This document shows positions 1-4,212 of a stretch of DNA of 6,752 nt, piece by piece; the first letter of the stretch is position 1, and the number at the start of each line of letters is the position of its first letter. Source of the stretch: an uncultured Roseburia sp. (GTDB lineage Bacteria > Bacillota > Clostridia > Lachnospirales > Lachnospiraceae); contig CAMTDY010000160.1 in NCBI GenBank assembly GCA_947070915.1, forward strand, positions 1 through 6,752. Direction: 5' to 3'. The translations under genes and the position numbers were made by a program. Under the pieces are notes generated by a model. The model had not been told where the DNA came from, searched no databases, and saw nothing but the letters and a program-made list of their open reading frames with translations.

Positions 1-44
1 CACGAGCCTTATCGTCGGCAGCGTCAGATGTGTATAAGAGACAG
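1..44 (+). other. Illumina Nextera adapter remnant (sequencing artefact)
   Basis: Bases 12-44 match, from memory, the full 33-base Nextera read-1 transposase adapter, whose last 19 bases (26-44) are the Tn5 mosaic end finishing in TATAAGAGACAG. Before it, CAC (1-3) is the end of the P5 oligonucleotide and GAGCCTTA (4-11) sits exactly where the 8-base i5 index belongs; it agrees with an index I recall from the Nextera XT v2 set (S521). The whole stretch is library-construction sequence left on a contig end and is not part of the genome. It contains an ATG at 28 that reads in frame into the next gene and gives a false N-terminus starting MCIRDR. It should be trimmed before submission or gene calling. 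Confidence 0.98.
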
Positions 45-53
45 ACTTATTAT

Positions 54-60
54 AAGGAGG
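54..60 (+). promoter_or_regulatory. Shine-Dalgarno site of the DUF4234 gene
   Basis: AAGGAGG at 54-60 is a near-perfect Shine-Dalgarno sequence, followed after 9 bases by the ATG at 70. It decides the start of the DUF4234 gene in favour of 70 and against the in-frame ATG at 28, which lies inside adapter sequence. Only nine genomic bases precede the site, so the promoter is not visible in this window. Confidence 0.9.
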
Positions 61-69
61 AGTCTCAAA

Positions 70-411
70 ATGGTAAAAGAGAAAAATCTCGCACTTTGTA
101 TCATTCTTTCTATCGTTACTTGTGGTATTTATATGTACTACTGGATCGTATGTCTGACAGATGATACGAACGCAATCGCAGGAGAACCGGAGGATACTTC
201 TGGTGTAATGGCATTGGTTCTGACAATTGTAACATGTGGAATCTACGGTTTATATTGGGCATATAAACGTGGAGAGAAGATTGACAAAGCGCATCAGCTC
301 AATGGGCAGCCGGCTTCTAATGGTGGAGTTCTTTACTTGATTCTCTACATCTTTGGTGGCATCATTGCCCTTGCTTTGATCCAGAATGAGGTAAATAAAT
401 TTGCTCAGTAA
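70..411 (+). CDS. DUF4234 family small membrane protein
   Basis: This gene encodes a 113-residue protein of unknown function that should lie in the cytoplasmic membrane. Three hydrophobic segments are visible at about residues 7-28, 45-65 and 86-104, with a charged loop (about 66-80) between the second and third. The recognisable DUF4234 signature is the turn motif T-C-G-I-Y-x-x-Y-W, which occurs twice: IVTCGIYMYYW at 15-25 and IVTCGIYGLYW at 53-63. There is no signal peptide, catalytic motif or soluble domain. The start at 70 is set by the AAGGAGG at 54-60; the frame stays open upstream only because it runs into adapter sequence. It overlaps the next gene by 11 bases, so the two are probably co-transcribed. 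Family assignment is by recognition of the motif; the biological role is not known. Length and composition look complete and intact. Confidence 0.85.
   Translation: MVKEKNLALCIILSIVTCGIYMYYWIVCLTDDTNAIAGEPEDTSGVMALVLTIVTCGIYGLYWAYKRGEKIDKAHQLNGQPASNGGVLYLILYIFGGIIALALIQNEVNKFAQ
388..391 (+). promoter_or_regulatory. Probable Shine-Dalgarno site of the DUF2752 gene
   Basis: GAGG at 388-391, inside the end of the DUF4234 coding region, is 9 bases upstream of the TTG at 401. Its spacing supports TTG as the start codon of the downstream gene. It is a modest match, so translation may rely partly on coupling with the upstream gene whose stop codon (409-411) lies just past the start. Confidence 0.55.
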
Positions 412-760
412 AAAACGAAAGACCTTGGGCATATTGTTTTTGATCGGTGTTTTTTATGCAATCATAGTGCGGTATACATCTTTTTGTATACCGTGTTTTT
501 TTAACACGATTACCGGTTTAAAATGCCCAAGCTGTGGTGTTACCCATATATTTCTCCATCTGATGGACTTTGACCTGCCCGCTGCTTTTCATGCAAATCC
601 TTTTCTATTTGCCACTGCTCCGATTCTTTTATTGATTCTGATCCTGAATATTTTTTGTAATATAAAAATAAGAAAAAGCCCTTTTACAAGGGCTTTGACG
701 ATTATATACCTGATCAGTCTTATAATATGGGCTGTGATCAGAAATATCATGCATATTTAA
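401..760 (+). CDS. DUF2752 family membrane protein
   Basis: A 119-residue membrane protein of unknown function. The DUF2752 hallmark is clear: a cysteine-containing stretch C-I-P-C (29-32), then T-G-L-K-C-P-S-C-G-V-T (38-48), then the helix-loop A-A-F-H-A-N-P-F (61-68). In the family the core motif is usually C-P-x-C-G-x-T-R; here the last position is His49. Hydrophobic segments lie at about 8-24, 68-86 and 97-114. Paired cysteines suggest metal binding or a disulfide, but this is inference. The start is a TTG at 401; no ATG occurs before residue 54, which would remove the signature, so TTG is required. The gene follows the DUF4234 gene with an 11-base overlap and faces the fumarase gene. Two terminator-like hairpins lie inside it, one for each strand, which is unusual for a coding region. 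The reading frame is intact. Confidence 0.82.
   Translation: MLSKKRKTLGILFLIGVFYAIIVRYTSFCIPCFFNTITGLKCPSCGVTHIFLHLMDFDLPAAFHANPFLFATAPILLLILILNIFCNIKIRKSPFTRALTIIYLISLIIWAVIRNIMHI
468..502 (+). terminator. Terminator-like hairpin inside the DUF2752 gene (+ strand)
   Basis: CGGTATAC at 470-477 pairs perfectly with GTATACCG at 486-493 (8 base pairs, loop 478-485), and two G-T wobble pairs (469/494 and 468/495) extend the stem. Seven T residues follow directly at 496-502. This has the layout of a rho-independent terminator for + strand transcripts, yet it sits about 70 bases inside the DUF2752 reading frame. A second hairpin, 492-497 with 503-508 and a five-T loop, shares bases with the 3' arm and would be mutually exclusive with it. 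Function as a terminator or attenuator is inference; the bases also encode conserved family residues, and translating ribosomes could suppress folding. Confidence 0.45.
661..696 (-). terminator. Rho-independent terminator for the gyr-fum operon (- strand)
   Basis: Read on the - strand, AAAGCCCTT (696-688) pairs with AAGGGCTTT (683-675) as a perfect 9-base-pair stem around a GTAA loop (687-684). It is followed by a T-rich tract, TTCTTATTTTTATA (674-661). The stem has a G+C core and the poly-T tract is only on the - strand side, so the direction is clear. It lies about 140 bases beyond the fumarase stop codon and inside the convergent DUF2752 gene. It is the strongest candidate for the end of the recF-gyrB-gyrA-fumarase transcript, which would then be antisense to the last third of DUF2752. 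On the + strand only a short T run follows the stem. Confidence 0.7.
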
Positions 761-813
761 ACTTAATTTCTGTGCATGCATTTTGCACATTCCAAGTTAG
801 GAAGCAACTTGCT

Positions 814-835
814 AATAAGTTTGTTAGAACTTATT
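814..835 (+). terminator. Weak AT-rich hairpin between the convergent genes
   Basis: AATAAGTT (814-821) pairs with AACTTATT (828-835) around a six-base loop, and the sequence continues TTATC. The stem has a single G-C pair, so it is weak, and the T tract is short. It lies in the 78-base gap between the DUF2752 stop (760) and the fumarase stop (839) and could help end + strand transcripts. Two other small inverted repeats in this gap (771-789 and 793-811) are weaker still. No promoter, RNA gene or other coding region was seen in the gap. Confidence 0.3.
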
Positions 836-838
836 TTA

Positions 839-1681
839 TCATATTACTCGCCTGATGTGCCGGTTTACATGACAGCATATGTTGATGGCTACCGGCATAC
901 CGGCGATATGAGTTGGGTAAGTTTCCACATTGACACCTAGTGCCGTTACTCTTCCTCCCAGACCTCCAGGCCCTATGCCAAGCCGATTGATCTTTTCCAG
1001 CATCTCATCTTCTAACTCCCTGACATACGGAATATCCGAAGATTGATTCAGATCTCTTGTGAGAGCTTTTTTGGCAAGTATCGCACTCTTTTCAAAGGTG
1101 CCGCCAATTCCCACTCCTACTACGATCGGCGGACAGGCATTGGGTCCCGCAAGCTTCACTGTCTCCAGTATCGCATCTTTGATCCCTTCAATGCCATCTG
1201 CCGGCTTCAGCATATAGAGACGGCTCATATTTTCACTGCCAAAACCTTTAGGAGCTACCGTGATCTCAACCTGATCTCCCGGAACGATTTCATAATGGAT
1301 TACACCAGGTGTATTATCTCCAGTATTTACTCTGTCCACTGGATCTTTTACCACTGATTTTCTAAGATATCCGTCTTTGTAACCCTGGCGGATCCCTTCG
1401 TTTACTGCATCTTCGATATACATTCCTTCAAAATGTACATCTTGGCCAACTTTGAGAAATACGACAGTCATCCCGGTGTCCTGACAGATTGGAATATTTG
1501 TCTCAGCTGCGATATTCATATTCTCTTCCAGCTGTCCGAGAATCTGGCATCCCAGAGGAGATTCCTCTTTTTCCTTCCCTGCCAGGATCGCTGTCTTTAC
1601 ATCATCGGAAAGGTGAACGTTGACCTGCATGCACATCTCCCGGATCTGACTTATAATTTCACTGGTATTAATGACTCTCAT
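839..1681 (-). CDS. fumA: Class I fumarate hydratase, alpha subunit
   Basis: This is the N-terminal-domain (alpha) subunit of a two-subunit, oxygen-sensitive [4Fe-4S] hydro-lyase interconverting fumarate and L-malate in the cytosol. At 280 residues it has the usual subunit length. Three cysteine sites fit the cluster ligands of the family: Cys66 in I-C-Q-D-T-G, Cys183 in N-A-C-P-P-I-V-V-G-V-G-I-G-G, and Cys270 (or neighbouring Cys269) in N-I-C-C-H-V-N-R-H. Conserved substrate-region motifs D-N-T-P (122-125) and G-P-G-G-L-G-G (237-243) are present. The ATG at 1681 is preferred because the family N-terminus begins there; an ATG at 1711 would add ten atypical residues translated from the gyrA tail. 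It overlaps the gyrA stop by 14 bases and is probably the last gene of that operon. Its beta subunit, usually encoded next, is absent downstream. Tartrate dehydratase alpha (TtdA) is the main alternative; sequence alone cannot fully separate the two. Confidence 0.88.
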   Translation of the reverse strand: MRVINTSEIISQIREMCMQVNVHLSDDVKTAILAGKEKEESPLGCQILGQLEENMNIAAETNIPICQDTGMTVVFLKVGQDVHFEGMYIEDAVNEGIRQGYKDGYLRKSVVKDPVDRVNTGDNTPGVIHYEIVPGDQVEITVAPKGFGSENMSRLYMLKPADGIEGIKDAILETVKLAGPNACPPIVVGVGIGGTFEKSAILAKKALTRDLNQSSDIPYVRELEDEMLEKINRLGIGPGGLGGRVTALGVNVETYPTHIAGMPVAINICCHVNRHIRRVI

Positions 1682-4193
1682 CGGTTTCTTCTGATGCCTC
1701 CTCTGATTCATTTTCCTCGGAAGTTTCTTCTTTGCGCACTTTCGCTATGCTTGCCACAACGATATCTTTCGTGTGATCAAGATTCATAAGCTTAACACCT
1801 GAAGTGATACGTCCCAATACAGAGATTCCACTCACCTCGATCCGGATAATGATGCCTTCATTGGTGATGAGCATTACTTCCTGGTCTTCGTGAACCGCCT
1901 TTGCACCAACTACATTTCCTGTCTTTTCCGTTATTTTATAACATTTGACACCTTTGCCGCCACGGTGCTGAATCCCGAATTCTTCGATGCTGGTCCTTTT
2001 TCCCATACCAAACTCTGAGACAAGAAGAAGTTCTTCACCCTGGGTATTAAGCTGCATTCCGATTACTTCATCATCAAAGGAAAGGTTCATTCCCCGGACT
2101 CCCATGGATGTTCTTCCGGTTGGACGGACATCTGTTTCATTAAACATGATACACATACCCTGTCTGGTGACAAGAAGAATATTTTTTTCGTCATCCGTAA
2201 CTTTCACTTCAATCAGGTCATCATCCTCTCTGAGATTGATGGCCTGCAGTCCTGTCTTACGGATATTCATGTACTCGGTAATGGATGTCTTTTTTACCAA
2301 TCCATTTTTTGTCGCCATAAACAGGTAAGTGTCTTCTTTATATTCTCTCAGGGAAATAACCGCTGTAATTTTTTCTTCCGGCAGAAGCTGAAGCAGATTA
2401 ACAATGGCAGTTCCCCGGCTTGTCCGGCCGGATTCCGGAATCTGATATGCCTTGATCCGGTATACACGTCCCTTATTTGTAAAAAACATAAGGTAATGGT
2501 GGGTCGTCGCCATAAACAGATCCTCAATATAATCCTCATCTATGGTCTGCATGCCCTTTATACCTTTGCCACCACGGTGCTGGCTCTTGAAATTATCTAT
2601 GGTCATGCGCTTGATATAGCCCATATGGGTAAGGGTGATCACCGTATTTTCTACTGGGATCAGATCTTCCATGGAAATATCAAATACATCAAATCCAATA
2701 CCAGTTCTTCTGTCATCACCGTACTTATTGGAAATTAATGTAATTTCTTCTCTGATTACACCGAGAAGAAGTTTCCGGTCTGCCAGGATCGCTTTATATT
2801 CACCGATCTTCTTCATCAGCTCTTCATATTCGTTTTCTAATTTCTCCCGTTCCAGACCTGTCAGTGCACGGAGCCGCATATCAACGATCGCCTGGGCCTG
2901 GACATCATCCAGCCCAAATCTCTCGATCAATCTCTCCTTCGCAATAGGTGTACTCTGAGATCCACGAATGATTTTGATCACTTCATCAATGTTATCCAGC
3001 GCAATCAACAGTCCCTTTAATATATGAGCCCTCTCTTCCGCCTTGTTCAGATCATACTGGGTACGTCTTGTGACGACCTCTTCCTGATGCTTGAGATAGT
3101 AGGTCAACATCTGAAGAAGATTCATCACCATAGGCTGCTTATCCACAAGGGCAAGCATATTTACACCAAAGGTATCCTGCAGCTGGGTATGCTTAAAAAG
3201 CTGATTGAGCACCACATTCGGATTGACGTCTTTGCGCAATTCTATGCAGATACGCATACCTTCCCGGTTGGACTCATCTCTCAGCTCGGTAATACCATCT
3301 ACTTTTTTATCCTTATGAAGTTCAGCGATTTTTTCAATCAGCCTCGCTTTATTAACCATGTAAGGAAGTTCCGTCACAATGATACGGTTCTTTCCATTTG
3401 CCATAGGTTCAATATTGGTCACCGCCCTCACGCGGATCTTTCCCCGTCCTGTGCGGTAAGCTTCCTCAATTCCAGATCGTCCCAATATCGTAGCTCCGGT
3501 AGGAAAATCCGGCCCTTTTATTATATCCATCACTTCATCGATGGTAGTTTCCCTGTCTTCTTCCACAATATTGTCAATGATCTTCACAACTCCGCCGATT
3601 ACTTCCCGAAGGTTGTGGGGAGGAATGTTAGTTGCCATACCAACTGCAATACCAGAAGTACCATTTACAAGCAGATTCGGATATCTGGAAGGGAGCACAA
3701 CAGGTTCTTTTTCTGTCTCGTCAAAGTTTGGATCAAAGTCAACAGTATTTTTATTGATATCTGACAGCATTTCCATGGAAATCTTACTTAAACGGGCCTC
3801 AGTATAACGCATAGCAGCTGCCCCGTCTCCATCCACAGAACCAAAATTACCATGACCATCTACCAGTGGATATCTTGTGGACCACTCCTGTGCCATGTTG
3901 ACAAGTGCCCCATAGATAGAAGAATCACCATGTGGATGATATTTACCCATTGTATCACCGACGATACGGGCACATTTACGATGAGGTTTATCCGGCCCGT
4001 TGTTCAATTCGATCATCGCATAGAGAATACGGCGCTGTACTGGCTTTAAACCATCTCTTACATCAGGAAGCGCCCTGGATGCGATAACCGACATGGCATA
4101 ATCAATATAGGAATTTTCCATTGTCTTTCTGAGATCGATCGGTTTGATCTCATCCAAAGAATCAATATCTTTGTCAAAAATATTTTCATCCAT
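1668..4193 (-). CDS. gyrA: DNA gyrase subunit A
   Basis: This is the breakage-reunion subunit of DNA gyrase (GyrA2GyrB2), which introduces negative supercoils using ATP hydrolysed by GyrB. At 841 residues it has the normal length. The winged-helix/tower region carries the catalytic Tyr130 in A-A-M-R-Y-T-E, preceded by Arg129, and the quinolone-determining stretch H-P-H-G-D-S-S-I-Y-G at 86-95. The coiled-coil arm with its globular tip spans about 360-490, and the DNA-wrapping beta-pinwheel covers about 505-820. The GyrA box Q-H-R-G-G-K-G is at 538-544, which marks gyrase rather than topoisomerase IV ParC. A second identical heptapeptide at 742-748 belongs to a later blade. The protein ends in a strongly acidic tail (about 822-841). 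It starts 19 bases after gyrB, with AAAGGAA just upstream, and overlaps fumA by 14 bases. The residue equivalent to E. coli Asp87 is Gly95, which bears on quinolone response. Confidence 0.97.
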   Translation of the reverse strand: MDENIFDKDIDSLDEIKPIDLRKTMENSYIDYAMSVIASRALPDVRDGLKPVQRRILYAMIELNNGPDKPHRKCARIVGDTMGKYHPHGDSSIYGALVNMAQEWSTRYPLVDGHGNFGSVDGDGAAAMRYTEARLSKISMEMLSDINKNTVDFDPNFDETEKEPVVLPSRYPNLLVNGTSGIAVGMATNIPPHNLREVIGGVVKIIDNIVEEDRETTIDEVMDIIKGPDFPTGATILGRSGIEEAYRTGRGKIRVRAVTNIEPMANGKNRIIVTELPYMVNKARLIEKIAELHKDKKVDGITELRDESNREGMRICIELRKDVNPNVVLNQLFKHTQLQDTFGVNMLALVDKQPMVMNLLQMLTYYLKHQEEVVTRRTQYDLNKAEERAHILKGLLIALDNIDEVIKIIRGSQSTPIAKERLIERFGLDDVQAQAIVDMRLRALTGLEREKLENEYEELMKKIGEYKAILADRKLLLGVIREEITLISNKYGDDRRTGIGFDVFDISMEDLIPVENTVITLTHMGYIKRMTIDNFKSQHRGGKGIKGMQTIDEDYIEDLFMATTHHYLMFFTNKGRVYRIKAYQIPESGRTSRGTAIVNLLQLLPEEKITAVISLREYKEDTYLFMATKNGLVKKTSITEYMNIRKTGLQAINLREDDDLIEVKVTDDEKNILLVTRQGMCIMFNETDVRPTGRTSMGVRGMNLSFDDEVIGMQLNTQGEELLLVSEFGMGKRTSIEEFGIQHRGGKGVKCYKITEKTGNVVGAKAVHEDQEVMLITNEGIIIRIEVSGISVLGRITSGVKLMNLDHTKDIVVASIAKVRKEETSEENESEEASEETDESH
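1697..1704 (-). promoter_or_regulatory. Shine-Dalgarno site of the fumarase gene within gyrA
   Basis: On the - strand AGAGGAGG spans 1704-1697, inside the codons for the acidic GyrA tail. It is a strong site, but 15 bases separate it from the ATG at 1681, longer than the usual 5-10. No other in-frame start codon is closer. Translation of fumA may therefore depend on coupling to the end of gyrA, whose stop lies at 1670-1668, just past the fumA ATG. Confidence 0.55.
1950..2582 (-). repeat. Two near-identical GyrA-box DNA copies within gyrA
   Basis: The 21 bases at 2562-2582 and 1950-1970 differ at a single position, and both encode Q-H-R-G-G-K-G (GyrA residues 538-544 and 742-748). The first is the canonical GyrA box on the first blade of the C-terminal pinwheel; the second lies on a late blade, where family members usually carry a degenerate version. 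The repeat is explained by the blade architecture of the protein and is not a mobile or regulatory repeat. The coordinates span both copies and the unrelated sequence between them. Confidence 0.8.
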
Positions 4194-4212
4194 GCTCTTC
4201 TACATTCCTTTC

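Noticed and set aside
26..44. The transposon mosaic end as evidence of a mobile element.
   Set aside because: It is the engineered Tn5 end used in Nextera library preparation and is joined to the index and P5 sequence; no transposase gene or target duplication is present.
250..432. A 60-codon - strand frame that could have been a remnant of the missing fumarase beta subunit.
   Set aside because: Its translation shows no Fum_C-like motif and it is antisense to the DUF4234 gene; it is a shadow frame.
771..811. Two small inverted repeats (771-776 with 784-789; 793-798 with 806-811) as terminators or a small RNA.
   Set aside because: Each stem is only six base pairs with no T tract on either side, which is expected by chance in AT-rich intergenic DNA.
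839..1711. A longer fumarase start at the ATG at 1711.
   Set aside because: It would add ten basic residues translated from the GyrA acidic tail in another frame, unlike the family N-terminus, which begins at 1681.
3024..3764. A 246-codon open frame on the + strand opposite gyrA.
   Set aside because: It is antisense to highly conserved GyrA sequence, has no family motif or ribosome binding site that I can see, and has the composition of a reverse-complement shadow.
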